Positions 9,331 to 18,386 of a stretch of DNA of 64,000 nucleotides are shown in pieces (the stretch's first letter is position 1; every line of letters begins with the position of its first letter). Position numbers and translations under genes: made by a program. The DNA is from Lewinellaceae bacterium (GTDB lineage Bacteria; Bacteroidota; Bacteroidia; Chitinophagales; Saprospiraceae). Under the pieces are notes generated by a model that worked only from the letters and a program-made list of their open reading frames with translations, was not told the origin of the DNA and searched no databases. The stretch spans positions 310,001 through 374,000 of the forward strand of contig JACJYB010000004.1 of NCBI GenBank assembly GCA_020636355.1, in the 5' to 3' direction.

Positions 9331-11001
9331 ATGGAAGCAAGTACCTTAGGTTTGGGATTGATTATTGGATTGGTAGTTGGTGCCGGCATCGGATTTGTTC
9401 TTGTCCGCATGCTCCTCAACAAATCCAATCAATCCAAGATAGAAGAAATAAACCAGAAGGCGGACCTGGCCATCCAGGAAGCCCGGGTTACCGCAAAACG
9501 AATTGTAGCTGAAGCCGAAACCAAATCTGACAAGTTATTGGCAAATGCCGAAAACAACCATGAACGCATCAAGCAGAAGAAAATCCAGGAAGCTAAAGAC
9601 AAGTTCAATAAACTCCGGTCAGAGTTTGATTCAGAAAAAGCCCAGCATAAGATCGAACTGAAAGAACGCGAGGTCGTCGTCGCCGACCAGGAAAAAGAGC
9701 TTAAACGCCAGCAGGATGAATTTAAGCAACGTCTCGATTCCGTTGACGCCCGGGAATCCGAACTGAATACGGTCCGAGATAATCTGGACAAACAACTCAA
9801 GATCGTTGCCAAGAAAAAAGAAGAACTGGACGCTTCTATCGAAAAAGAGATCAGTCTTCTGGAAAATATAGCCAAGCTCAGCGAATCAGAAGCCAAAGAC
9901 CAATTGCTGGAAGCTGTTAAAGGCAAAGCAGAGTCTGAAGCTATGGCTTTCATAAAAGAAAGCATGGAACAGGCGAAAATTACCGCCAACAAAGATGCCA
10001 AGAAGATCGTCATCCAGACCATTCAACGGATGGCCGCCGAATACACCATAGAAAATACCGTCTCGGTATTTAATCTGGATTCCGATGACATTAAAGGCCA
10101 GATCATCGGCCGGGAAGGCCGAAATATTCGTGCCCTTGAAGCTGCTACCGGCGCTGAAATTGTGGTGGATGACACCCCGGAGGCAATTGTCATTTCTTCC
10201 TTTGATCCGATCCGTCGTGAGATAGCGCGCCTCGCGCTGAAGCGATTGGTTGCTGATGGTCGTATCCACCCGGCCCGCATCGAAGAGGTGGTCCAGAAAG
10301 TAAAGGAACAGCTGAACGAACAGATCGTCGAAATCGGTGAGCGTACCGTGATCGATCTGGACATTCACGGGATGGATCCTTACCTGGTTAAGATGGTAGG
10401 TCGCATGCGCTTCCGTTCTTCCTATGGTCAGAACCTCCTGAAACACTCCATTGAAACAGCCAATTTGTGTGCCACCATGGCGGCCGAACTCGGTCTGCAT
10501 CCCAAGCAAGTTAAAATGGCGAAGCGCGCAGGATTGCTTCACGATATTGGAAAAGTAAGCGAAGAAGAATCAGAGCTCTCGCACGCCATCCTGGGCATGC
10601 AGATTTGTGAAAAACATAAAGAACATCCAGCCATCCTGAATGCGGTAGGTGCCCACCACGATGAGATCGAAATGAATAACATCATCTCTCCGATCATCCA
10701 GGCTTGCGATGCCATATCCGGCGCAAGACCGGGTGCACGCCGGGAGATCCTGGAGAGCTACCTCAAACGCATCGGTGAACTGGAAGATCTGGCCATGTCT
10801 TACGATGGGGTACAGAAGGCATATGCCCTGCAGGCTGGACGTGAATTGCGGGTTATCGTAGAAAGTGAGAAGGTCACGGATAACTATGCAGAGGATCTCT
10901 CTTTCCTGATCTCCCAGAAGATCCAGGATGAGATGCAATATCCCGGGCAAATTAAAGTGACGGTTATCCGGGAAAAGCGCGCTACGGCTTTTGCCCGTTG
11001 A
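9331..11001 (+). CDS. rny: Ribonuclease Y
   Basis: The 556-residue protein begins at the ATG at 9331; an in-frame TTG at 9277 would add 18 non-conserved residues. The order is that of RNase Y: an N-terminal membrane anchor (LGLGLIIGLVVGAGIGFVL), a long coiled coil (about 30-210, rich in Glu/Lys/Gln), a KH domain (IIGREGRNIRALEAATG with DDTPEAIVISSFDPIRREIA), and an HD domain (RTSIET-like region, GLLHDIGK, AVGAHHDE). It is a membrane-bound endoribonuclease that starts mRNA decay. It closes the pheT-zapA-rny stretch. Confidence 0.96.
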   Translation: MEASTLGLGLIIGLVVGAGIGFVLVRMLLNKSNQSKIEEINQKADLAIQEARVTAKRIVAEAETKSDKLLANAENNHERIKQKKIQEAKDKFNKLRSEFDSEKAQHKIELKEREVVVADQEKELKRQQDEFKQRLDSVDARESELNTVRDNLDKQLKIVAKKKEELDASIEKEISLLENIAKLSESEAKDQLLEAVKGKAESEAMAFIKESMEQAKITANKDAKKIVIQTIQRMAAEYTIENTVSVFNLDSDDIKGQIIGREGRNIRALEAATGAEIVVDDTPEAIVISSFDPIRREIARLALKRLVADGRIHPARIEEVVQKVKEQLNEQIVEIGERTVIDLDIHGMDPYLVKMVGRMRFRSSYGQNLLKHSIETANLCATMAAELGLHPKQVKMAKRAGLLHDIGKVSEEESELSHAILGMQICEKHKEHPAILNAVGAHHDEIEMNNIISPIIQACDAISGARPGARREILESYLKRIGELEDLAMSYDGVQKAYALQAGRELRVIVESEKVTDNYAEDLSFLISQKIQDEMQYPGQIKVTVIREKRATAFAR

Positions 11002-11024
11002 TCCGGCGTTGATTTAAAAGAAAA

Positions 11025-11052
11025 GGAGCTACTGATTGCAAACAGTAGCTCC
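11025..11052 (-). terminator. Intrinsic terminator oriented on the minus strand
   Basis: A perfect 10-bp stem (GGAGCTACTG / CAGTAGCTCC) with an 8-nt loop. The T-rich run (TTTTCTTTT) follows it on the minus strand, while the plus strand has no T run after the stem. It therefore fits the end of a minus-strand transcript better than the end of rny, although it may stop both weakly. Confidence 0.65.
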
Positions 11053-11083
11053 ACGAGTCAATGTCAGGAATAATAGAGTGGTC

Positions 11084-11212
11084 TCATATTTTGAAAGAAA
11101 AGCTTTCCAATTCTATTTCCCTCCCTGAGTAATGAGTAATAACCTCTCTGGTTCCGACTATCACCAAGGTACCGGATTTCACAGGGTCGGGGCTGCCAAG
11201 AATATCCCTCAT
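11084..11212 (-). CDS. Possible small protein or gene remnant (42 aa)
   Basis: From an ATG at 11212 the frame reads 42 codons (MRDILGSPDP...IELESFSFKI) and stops 31 nt before the minus-strand terminator at 11052-11025. The frame is open a further 20 codons upstream, to 11272, without a better start. The sequence has a protein-like beta pattern (SGTLVIVGTREVI) but uses AGA, AGG and ATA codons that the neighbouring genes use less. I do not recognise a family. It could be a small gene, the decayed 3' end of a larger gene, or chance; the matching terminator is the main support. Confidence 0.3.
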   Translation of the reverse strand: MRDILGSPDPVKSGTLVIVGTREVITHYSGREIELESFSFKI

Positions 11213-11272
11213 TTCGTGATGCTCAAAGAATGGCAGCAACCAGCATTTTCCAAATAATTGACCGCAATAAAC

Positions 11273-11640
11273 CTATAGATTGATTTTATATTTTGTGGTT
11301 TGACATAATTTCCGATTATTTGATCTCAATGGTTTGTTTTCAAGTGGTCTGAAAATGTGGTATTCACCGATTCCCGGCTTTGTCGGTTTAACATACCCAA
11401 GCGCATGACTCAGAGTTGTTTATGCAAAACGACCAGTGTAACCATTGGTACATAACCGTGACTAACCTGGACTTCCTTTTTAGGTAAATATTCTGAAATC
11501 GGGGTCGAATGCCACCAACTATTTGGCACTACTATCCTTCTGCAAAACCCCATAAGGTCACACAAGCCCGTTCTGGTTAGCTAAAAGCTTGATTTACTTA
11601 CACATATAAGGGGAAAAAAGTGTTTTTCAATAGCTGAAAT
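11273..11640. other. Intergenic DNA between the small ORF and the atpB promoter
   Basis: No convincing ORF, tRNA-like fold or strong hairpin was found. Short paired stretches exist (for example ACCGA...TCGGT near 11377-11390), but none is compelling. It may hold regulatory sequence for the ATP synthase operon or a decayed gene. Confidence 0.4.
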
Positions 11641-11655
11641 AAAAGGGAGAATCTA

Positions 11656-11663
11656 TACCTTTG
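11656..11663 (+). promoter_or_regulatory. Bacteroidota -7 promoter box (TACCTTTG) for the ATP synthase operon
   Basis: A perfect TAnnTTTG box 30 nt upstream of the atpB ATG, the same spacing as at pheT and the HD gene. Confidence 0.6.
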
Positions 11664-11685
11664 CACGGATTTTGAAAAAGGCCTT

Positions 11686-12936
11686 ATGCGCATGTTAAGC
11701 CATCGTCATCTTATTGTGCCACTGATCGCAGTACTGTTCAGTCTGCCCCTTTCCGGTTGGGCACAGCATGAATCCGAAGAACACCAGGAAGAATCATCGC
11801 ATGCGGAAGCAACCCATGAAGGTGGACATGCCGCTTTTGATCCTACTGCTACGGCCCTGCATCACATCAGCGATGCCAATGTGTTTACCATTCTCGATTT
11901 TATCCGTATTCCGCTTCCCATGATCCTTTACAGCAAGGATGAAGGACTGGATATTTTTTCATCGGGTAAATTTCATCCCGGTGAACATGACAATGGCGAA
12001 TACGCCTATCATCGCTACGTACTCTTTGAAGGCAATGTACATCGGATCAAGGACCCTTCTTTTCCTAACGATCTGGTGGAGATAGGCCCGCATTCATTTT
12101 CCGAGCACATCGACGATCAAAACGATGAAGTTGTTTATTTGAATTACGAGGGCACCGAATACCAATTGGATCCCAGAACGACCCTGGACAATGGGATGTT
12201 TGGCGGAAAGTTTACCTCGTTTTACGATTTCTCGATCACCAAGAATGTACTTTCCATGATGCTGGTGGCCATGCTTCTGTTCTGGTTGTTTCGCAAGGCC
12301 GCATTGGCCTATTCACGGCGCTCCGGAATGGCTCCAAGTGGCGTTCAATCCTGGCTTGAGCCGGTATTCACCTTCATCCGGGACGAAGTGGCCATTCCAT
12401 TTATCGGCAGAGACCGCTATTTGAAATATTTACCCTTACTGATGAGCTTATTCTTCTTTATACTAGGATTGAACCTGTTTGGTCAAATTCCTTTTCTGGG
12501 AGGTACCAACGTGACCGGTAACCTTACGGTGACGGGCATCCTGGCCATTCTGGTATTTCTGGTGGTCAGCTTTAGCGGTAAAAAACATTACTGGCAACAC
12601 ATCTTCTGGATGCCTGGAGTACCCGTATTCGTAAAGCCTTTGCTGGCCTTTGTGGAATTCCTCGGCGTATTCATCAAGCCCATCACGTTGATGCTTCGTT
12701 TGGCCGGGAATATTGTTTCCGGACACATCGCCATTCTGAGCTTTATTGGTTTGATCTTTATCTTCGGAAAGGCGGGAGAAAGTCTGGGAGGAAGTGTGGT
12801 AGGAACATTAATGTCGGTTCCATTGACCATGTTTATGATGGCCATTGAGTTGATCGTGGCTTTTGTACAGGCATTTGTATTCACCATTTTGACTGCATCT
12901 TATATCGGTGCAGCCATCGATGACGGACATCATTAA
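11686..12936 (+). CDS. atpB: F1Fo ATP synthase subunit a
   Basis: The 416-residue product is much longer than the common ~250-270 residues. A signal-peptide-like start (residues about 8-26, ending SGWAQ) and a His/Glu-rich extension precede the five-helix core, which begins near residue 185. The essential stator Arg lies in KPITLMLRLAGN (Arg338). An N-terminal extension with a signal peptide is known for subunit a in Bacteroidota. The protein forms the proton half-channels against the c ring in the inner membrane. It is the first gene of atpB-E-F-H-A-G; no atpI is present. Confidence 0.95.
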   Translation: MRMLSHRHLIVPLIAVLFSLPLSGWAQHESEEHQEESSHAEATHEGGHAAFDPTATALHHISDANVFTILDFIRIPLPMILYSKDEGLDIFSSGKFHPGEHDNGEYAYHRYVLFEGNVHRIKDPSFPNDLVEIGPHSFSEHIDDQNDEVVYLNYEGTEYQLDPRTTLDNGMFGGKFTSFYDFSITKNVLSMMLVAMLLFWLFRKAALAYSRRSGMAPSGVQSWLEPVFTFIRDEVAIPFIGRDRYLKYLPLLMSLFFFILGLNLFGQIPFLGGTNVTGNLTVTGILAILVFLVVSFSGKKHYWQHIFWMPGVPVFVKPLLAFVEFLGVFIKPITLMLRLAGNIVSGHIAILSFIGLIFIFGKAGESLGGSVVGTLMSVPLTMFMMAIELIVAFVQAFVFTILTASYIGAAIDDGHH

Positions 12937-12957
12937 TTTATATAAATAAGTAAGATC

Positions 12958-13167
12958 ATGACATCTTTAATTGCTATTGGAGCTGGACTTGCAGTAATCG
13001 GTGCCGGAATCGGTATCGGCTTGATCGGAGGAAAAGCCATGGACGGTATTGCACGTCAACCGGAAGCTGCCGGTGACATCCGTTCAGGTATGATCCTGAT
13101 GGCTGCCTTCGTAGAAGGTGCTGCCCTGATCGCTATCCTGTTGTCCATCTTTATGTTACAGGGATAA
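12958..13167 (+). CDS. atpE: F1Fo ATP synthase subunit c
   Basis: The 69-residue hairpin protein has two hydrophobic helices joined by the polar loop GIARQPEAAG, with the ion-carrying Glu53 in AAFVEGAAL. The residues around the Glu (EGAA, no Ser/Thr next to it and no Gln partner in helix 1) fit proton rather than sodium coupling; that is inference from known motifs. It is separated from atpF by a 103-bp gap containing a strong hairpin, unlike the other joints in the operon. Confidence 0.95.
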   Translation: MTSLIAIGAGLAVIGAGIGIGLIGGKAMDGIARQPEAAGDIRSGMILMAAFVEGAALIAILLSIFMLQG

Positions 13168-13182
13168 TAATTTTCCCTATCC

Positions 13183-13221
13183 GGATTGACAGGGTTTAGC
13201 GGTTGGCTGCGCTGTCAATCC
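13183..13221 (+). promoter_or_regulatory. Intercistronic hairpin between atpE and atpF, possible attenuator or mRNA stabiliser
   Basis: A perfect 10-bp stem (GGATTGACAG / CTGTCAATCC) encloses a 19-nt loop with a further AGC/GCT pairing. It is followed by TTTCTTT, an imperfect T run, then atpF 50 nt later. It could act as a partial terminator or protect the upstream atpE message, raising subunit c over the other subunits. Confidence 0.6.
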
Positions 13222-13270
13222 TTTCTTTAGAAATTCTTTTAAGCAACCAGAAAAATAAAACGCAGGTAAA

Positions 13271-13774
13271 ATGACGCTTTTATTTGCACCTTTTCAACCG
13301 GCACCGGGACTTGCCATATGGTCCCTCATCATCTTCGGAATCTTTTGGTGGCTCATGGCAAAATATGCCTTTGGCCCTATTGCCCGTTCGCTTGAAAAAA
13401 GAGACCAGGACATTCAGAATGCATTGGATGAAGCCAAGAAAGCACGTGAAGAAATGTCCAATCTCCATACAGAAAACGAACGCCTGCTGATTGAAGCACG
13501 CGAGGAACGCGCCAAAATTCTGAAAGAGGCTAAGGAGGTGAAAAACGAAATCATTGCTGAAGCCCGCGAATCCGCCAAGGAGGAATCTTCCCGCATCATC
13601 ACCAGCGCTCGCGCAGAGATTGAAAGTCAGAAGAAAGCCGCCTTACTGGAAGTGAAAAACCAGGTTGGGGCTATGGCCCTGGATATCGCTGAAAAAGTAA
13701 TCCGCAAACAACTGGAGCAGGATAAAGAACAAACGGCTTACGTCGAAAAATTGGTTAAAGAATTAAATCCTTAA
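13271..13774 (+). CDS. atpF: F1Fo ATP synthase subunit b
   Basis: The 167-residue protein has one N-terminal membrane helix (PGLAIWSLIIFGIFWWLM) and then a long charged coiled coil (ALDEAKKAREEMSNL, ERAKILKEAKEVKNE) ending in a conserved ALDIAEKVIRKQL segment. It is the peripheral stalk that links subunit a to the F1 head. It ends 3 bp before atpH. Confidence 0.95.
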   Translation: MTLLFAPFQPAPGLAIWSLIIFGIFWWLMAKYAFGPIARSLEKRDQDIQNALDEAKKAREEMSNLHTENERLLIEAREERAKILKEAKEVKNEIIAEARESAKEESSRIITSARAEIESQKKAALLEVKNQVGAMALDIAEKVIRKQLEQDKEQTAYVEKLVKELNP

Positions 13775-13777
13775 TCC

Positions 13778-14329
13778 ATGTCGGTAACCCGTGTAGCATC
13801 CAGATACGCTAAATCCCTACTCGAACTGTCAATCGACCAGCATAAGCTCGAGCAGGTCAAAGAGGATGTGGATGGATTTATCACTGCACTTAAGAGTCGT
13901 GATTTCTACCTCATGCTCAAGAGTCCAATCATCCATACCAGTAAAAAACAATCCATCCTGGATGTGTTATTCAAAGGTAAGTTTGATAACCTGACCCTTT
14001 CTTTTTTGCACATCCTGGCTCGTAAGGGCCGTGAGATGTACCTGCCGGAAATGGCCGATGAATTTCTTACCCAATATAAAGCCCTGAAAGGGATTACTAC
14101 GGTTAAGATCATTACCGCCGGACCGGTTTCCAAGGCTTTCCTGGAAGAAGTCAAGGCTAAACTGGCCGCCAGTCAGGTAACCCGGAAACACATCGAACTG
14201 GTACCGGAAGTTAATCCGGAGCTGATCGGTGGATTTGTTCTTGAATTTGACGATAAAATGTATGATGCTTCGGTCCTCCATCAGCTGGAGACCATGCGCA
14301 AACAATTGATCAATAAACAAGTGGCCTAA
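13778..14329 (+). CDS. atpH: F1Fo ATP synthase subunit delta
   Basis: At 183 residues it is of usual length. It opens with the family pattern VTRVASRYAKSLLELS, and the C-terminal domain contains LVPEVNPELIGGFVLEFDDKMYDASV, the conserved Gly-Gly strand of OSCP/delta. The protein caps the F1 alpha subunits and holds the b stalk. It lies 38 bp before atpA. Confidence 0.95.
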   Translation: MSVTRVASRYAKSLLELSIDQHKLEQVKEDVDGFITALKSRDFYLMLKSPIIHTSKKQSILDVLFKGKFDNLTLSFLHILARKGREMYLPEMADEFLTQYKALKGITTVKIITAGPVSKAFLEEVKAKLAASQVTRKHIELVPEVNPELIGGFVLEFDDKMYDASVLHQLETMRKQLINKQVA

Positions 14330-14367
14330 AGCCTAATCATTCGTTAACATCTTTTAATGCACTCGAT

Positions 14368-15972
14368 ATGGTTGATGTAAAACCAGATGAAATATCCGCG
14401 ATACTGAAACAACAATTATCCGGTTTTAAATCAGAAACAGAATTAGAGGAAATCGGAACTGTCCTTCAGGTGGGTGACGGTATTGCCCGCATCTACGGCC
14501 TGAGTAAAGCCCAAGCCAATGAGCTGGTAGAATTTGAAACCGGCGTCCAGGCAATCGTACTTAACCTCGAAGAAGACAACGTTGGGGTTGTATTGATGGG
14601 ACCTGGTGATGACATCAAAGAAGGATCTACGGTCCGTCGTACCGGAAGGATCTCTTCCATTCAGGTCGGCGAAGGTTTCATCGGACGCGTTGTCAATCCA
14701 CTTGGCGAAGCGATCGATGGTAAAGGGCCAATCACCGGTACCAAATACGAAATGCCTCTGGAGCGCAAGGCACCCGGGGTTATCTACCGTAGACCGGTCA
14801 ATGAGCCGCTGCAAACCGGTATCAAAGCCATCGACTCCATGATTCCGATCGGCCGTGGTCAGCGTGAGCTGATCATCGGTGACCGCCAAACCGGTAAATC
14901 GGCTATCGCTATCGACACCATCATCAACCAGAAAGAATTTTTTGAAAAAGGAGAGCCCGTCTATTGCATCTATGTTGCTTCCGGTCAAAAGGCTTCGACG
15001 GTAGCACAGGTTGCCAAAACGCTTGAAGAAGCTGGTGCGATGAACTACACAACCATCGTAAGTGCTTCGGCTGCCGATCCGGCTCCTCTGCAATTTTTCG
15101 CTCCTTTTGCCGGTGCCGCTATCGGTGAATTTTTCCGCGATACCGGCCGGCCAGCTTTGATCATTTACGACGATTTGTCCAAACAAGCGGTGGCTTACCG
15201 CGAAGTGTCACTGCTGCTGCGCCGTCCTCCCGGACGTGAAGCCTATCCCGGTGACGTATTTTACCTGCACTCAAGATTGCTGGAGCGTGCCGCCAAGATC
15301 ATCGACGACGATGGCGTAGCCAGAAACATGAATGACTTGCCGGATTCGCTGAAGAATGCCAAAGACGCTAACGGAGAACCACTGGTAAAAGGTGGAGGTT
15401 CTCTGACCGCCCTGCCGATCATCGAAACCCAGGCAGGTGACGTTTCAGCGTACATTCCAACAAACGTAATTTCCATTACGGATGGTCAGATATTCCTGGA
15501 GTCCGGTCTGTTTAACGCCGGTGTGCGTCCCGCTATCAACGTGGGTATTTCCGTATCCCGCGTAGGTGGTGCCGCGCAGATCAAATCCATGAAAAAAGTT
15601 GCCGGTACCCTGAAGTTGGACCAGGCGCAATACCGTTCTCTGGAGGCATTTGCCAAGTTTGGATCGGATCTTGATCCGGCTACCCAGGCGGTATTGGACA
15701 AAGGAAAACGCAATGTGGAAATCCTGAAGCAGCCACAGTATTCACCAGTATCCGTAGAAAAGCAGGTAGCCATCATCTACCTGGGAACCAATGGATTATT
15801 GCGGGATGTACCGGTTGACAAAGTAAGTGAGTTCGAAGAAATGTTCCTCACTGAAATGGAAAAGCAACACCAATCGATTCTGGACAATTTCCGTAAGGGA
15901 AAACTAAACGAGGATGATTTGGAAGTTGTAAAAACGATAGCTGCAAATCTCAGCAAACAATACAAAAAGTAA
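14368..15972 (+). CDS. atpA: F1Fo ATP synthase subunit alpha
   Basis: The 534-residue protein has the N-terminal beta barrel (GTVLQVGDGIARIYGL), the nucleotide-binding domain with Walker A GDRQTGKSAIAID, and the conserved LLLRRPPGREAYPGDVFYLHSR stretch followed by SLTALPIIETQAGDVSAYIP. It forms the alpha3-beta3 head with AtpD. The catalytic beta subunit gene atpD is not in this operon. Confidence 0.98.
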   Translation: MVDVKPDEISAILKQQLSGFKSETELEEIGTVLQVGDGIARIYGLSKAQANELVEFETGVQAIVLNLEEDNVGVVLMGPGDDIKEGSTVRRTGRISSIQVGEGFIGRVVNPLGEAIDGKGPITGTKYEMPLERKAPGVIYRRPVNEPLQTGIKAIDSMIPIGRGQRELIIGDRQTGKSAIAIDTIINQKEFFEKGEPVYCIYVASGQKASTVAQVAKTLEEAGAMNYTTIVSASAADPAPLQFFAPFAGAAIGEFFRDTGRPALIIYDDLSKQAVAYREVSLLLRRPPGREAYPGDVFYLHSRLLERAAKIIDDDGVARNMNDLPDSLKNAKDANGEPLVKGGGSLTALPIIETQAGDVSAYIPTNVISITDGQIFLESGLFNAGVRPAINVGISVSRVGGAAQIKSMKKVAGTLKLDQAQYRSLEAFAKFGSDLDPATQAVLDKGKRNVEILKQPQYSPVSVEKQVAIIYLGTNGLLRDVPVDKVSEFEEMFLTEMEKQHQSILDNFRKGKLNEDDLEVVKTIAANLSKQYKK

Positions 15973-15994
15973 CCGGAAGTAATCCGAATTTGCC

Positions 15995-16891
15995 ATGAGT
16001 GGACAACTTAAAGAAGTCAGGGAGCGGATCAAATCGGTGATCAATACCCAGCAGATCACCAAGGCCATGAAGATGGTTTCCGCCGCGAAATTGCGGAAAG
16101 CACAAATGGCCATCCAGCAAGCCCGGCCCTATTCCAACAAGCTTACCGCTATGTTGCGCAATGTGATGCGATACGTGGATAATGGTGACCAGTTGGTCTA
16201 CAACCGGGCGACCGAAGGCTTGCGCCCGGCAGTTATTATCATTACCTCCAACCGCGGACTTTGTGGTGCTTACAACAGCAACATTGTCAAAGAGGCGATT
16301 CATCACATCGATACCAAATACGCTCAGGCCGTTCAAAGCAAATCCATCCGCATTATCCCCATCGGGAAAAAAGCGGTAGACGTCCTTAAGCGCCATTATG
16401 ATCCTGCATTACTGGAAAGAAAGTTCCTTGATCTGGGGGAAAGAATCGAGATGGACCGGGTGTATGAATTTGCGACCTTTCTAATGGATGAATTCCGCAG
16501 TGGAAATTTTGACATCATCGATGTGAGTTATGGCCGCTTCCGCAATGCAGCCGTACAGATCCCGGAAACGGTGCAATATCTGCCCGTTCCTCCGCCTAAA
16601 CCGATGAAGGAAAAGAAACAAAACATTGTTCCCAATTACACTTTTGAACCGGACGAGGATACTTTGCTTACGGAGCTGATACCAGCTATCCTGAAGGTAC
16701 AGATCCACCGGTTCCTACTGGATAATGCGGCTTCCGAGCATGGCGCACGGATGACTGCTATGGATAAAGCATCTGAGAACGCTGATGAGTTGCTCAAAGA
16801 GCTGCGCATCAATTACAACAAAGCGCGCCAAGCTGCGATTACCACCGAGTTGAGCGAAATTGTTGCCGGAGCTGCTGCCCTGGGCAGTTGA
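15995..16891 (+). CDS. atpG: F1Fo ATP synthase subunit gamma
   Basis: The 298-residue product begins with the rotor helix pattern EVRERIKSVINTQQITKAMKMVSAAKLRKAQ and ends with the matching C-terminal helix (MDKASENADELLKELRINYNKARQAAITTELSEIVAGAAAL). An inserted loop around residues 200-225 (PPKPMKEKKQN) is common in this phylum. It is the central stalk that turns inside the alpha/beta head. It is the last gene of the operon, followed by a terminator. Confidence 0.97.
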   Translation: MSGQLKEVRERIKSVINTQQITKAMKMVSAAKLRKAQMAIQQARPYSNKLTAMLRNVMRYVDNGDQLVYNRATEGLRPAVIIITSNRGLCGAYNSNIVKEAIHHIDTKYAQAVQSKSIRIIPIGKKAVDVLKRHYDPALLERKFLDLGERIEMDRVYEFATFLMDEFRSGNFDIIDVSYGRFRNAAVQIPETVQYLPVPPPKPMKEKKQNIVPNYTFEPDEDTLLTELIPAILKVQIHRFLLDNAASEHGARMTAMDKASENADELLKELRINYNKARQAAITTELSEIVAGAAALGS

Positions 16892-16920
16892 TCCGAGTTA
16901 TGACAATATCCTAAGAAATG

Positions 16921-16951
16921 AAAGGGCTGGTCAAATGATCCGCCCTTTTTT
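16921..16951 (+). terminator. Intrinsic terminator of the atp operon
   Basis: A stem formed by AAAGGGC and GCCCTTT, with a bulged inner GG/CC pairing and a short loop, is followed by a run of T. It lies 30 bp after the atpG stop. Confidence 0.75.
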
Positions 16952-16998
16952 ATTGCCGTGGATTAGACCTGGATTAACCCGATGCAGGAAAATTTTGA

Positions 16999-18381
16999 CT
17001 AGTTATGGATGTTAACATCCTCCCGGCGTACGTGAATGGTCCGTAGCTCTTCCGTACGCTGATTGATATCCACTTTGCCATTTTCCAGTCGTAAAACACC
17101 CCTGGGACAAACAGCGGCACAGATACCGCATCCTACACAAGAGGCGCGAACTACATTCTGCCCCCGCTGCGCATACCAGCGCACATCAATACCCATCTCG
17201 CAATACGTCGAACAATTGCCACAGGAAATGCACTGGCCACCGTTGGTTGTTATACGGAACCGGCTGAAAAACTTTTGTTGCAGGCCCAGCATGGCAGCCA
17301 TCGGACAGCCAAAACGACACCAGACTCTGCTACCCAGGATAGGATAAAACCCCACACCAATCACTCCGGAAAAAATAGCTCCAATGAAGAATCCATACCA
17401 CTCCCGGATCACATACGAATTGATGAATAACAAGGACCCCTGGCCAGTCAAATAAGTATAGATGACGAGGAGCGTCATGATCACGGCAAAAACCAAAACT
17501 CCATAAATCAACCAGCGCTCGATTTTCCAGGCCTTGAGCGATTTGGACGATAAATGCCGGAAAGGATCTCCAGCCGTCTCGGCCAGACCGCCACATCCGC
17601 AAACCCAACTGCAATACCAGCGTTTACCGAAAAAATAGGTCAATACCGGCGATACAACCAGAATCATGGCTAATCCCCAGCCAAAAAGAAACAGGCCCAA
17701 ATGGCCATCTTTTAAAAGCTTGTCCAGATTCCAGTCAAAGAAAAAATAATAGTTGAGGGGCCACATGTTTTTCAGGTCCATGCTGGGCTGGTTCAATCGA
17801 TCCATCAGCTCAGGCAACAGGAATGCAAAACACAATTGGAAGAACATGACGGAAATGGTGCGTACGATCTGATACCGGTTGTGGCGGTATTTCCAAATGA
17901 ACTTAATCCCGAAAATCAGTATTGCAAGGGTGTAAAGCGTTCCATAGACAAACCATTGCCCGCCCGGCTTGCCTTTCAGCCAATAACTCAGGTGATCAAA
18001 AAAACCTATGAGTCCGGTATTGGGTTCATCCTGTTGTAATCCTAACAACCCGGGATAGAAGTACAAAAGTATGTATAGCCCGGTGATAATGATGCCGATA
18101 CACCATCCCCACAAACCGCGATTGGTCAGTCGATTGAACCATACGCCATTATTCTTAATACCTTCTGGGTGACCCCGGTAGGTGGCATAGGCAAACCATA
18201 CTGTGCCCAGGGAAAGCAAAAGTAACGATGCGGTCAACCATAATCCTGCTCGTCCGAAGTCAGCTCCTGACCAGGCAACGACAAGGATTAACAAGCCCAG
18301 CGCTCCGATTCCACTGGCCAGCCGTTGGGACCAGGTCAATTGCGGGTGCGGATTGCTGAACGACATACTTGTTTCTATCAT
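16999..18381 (-). CDS. Polyferredoxin membrane protein (NapH/NosR-type 4Fe-4S)
   Basis: Started at the ATG at 18381, just after the upstream stop, the protein has 460 residues. The first two thirds carry several membrane helices; between them lie the CSWVCGCGG and CRFGCP Cys motifs of the NapH/NosR/CcoG group. The C-terminal part holds two ferredoxin clusters, CISCGNCSTYC and CVGCGICAAVCP. Such proteins pass electrons across or along the inner membrane. It is 5 bp downstream of an FAD/NAD oxidoreductase gene, so the pair looks like a small electron-transfer module; the acceptor is unknown. No FMN-binding domain is seen, unlike full NosR. Confidence 0.75.
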   Translation of the reverse strand: MIETSMSFSNPHPQLTWSQRLASGIGALGLLILVVAWSGADFGRAGLWLTASLLLLSLGTVWFAYATYRGHPEGIKNNGVWFNRLTNRGLWGWCIGIIITGLYILLYFYPGLLGLQQDEPNTGLIGFFDHLSYWLKGKPGGQWFVYGTLYTLAILIFGIKFIWKYRHNRYQIVRTISVMFFQLCFAFLLPELMDRLNQPSMDLKNMWPLNYYFFFDWNLDKLLKDGHLGLFLFGWGLAMILVVSPVLTYFFGKRWYCSWVCGCGGLAETAGDPFRHLSSKSLKAWKIERWLIYGVLVFAVIMTLLVIYTYLTGQGSLLFINSYVIREWYGFFIGAIFSGVIGVGFYPILGSRVWCRFGCPMAAMLGLQQKFFSRFRITTNGGQCISCGNCSTYCEMGIDVRWYAQRGQNVVRASCVGCGICAAVCPRGVLRLENGKVDINQRTEELRTIHVRREDVNIHN

Positions 18382-18386
18382 ATCCG

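Noticed and set aside
11490..11520. tRNA T-arm-like string (GGGGTCGAATGCC)
   Set aside because: The loop lacks the TTC start, and no acceptor or anticodon arm can be drawn around it.
14443..15186. 247-codon minus-strand frame inside atpA
   Set aside because: Antisense shadow of a highly conserved gene; composition is that of reverse-read coding sequence.
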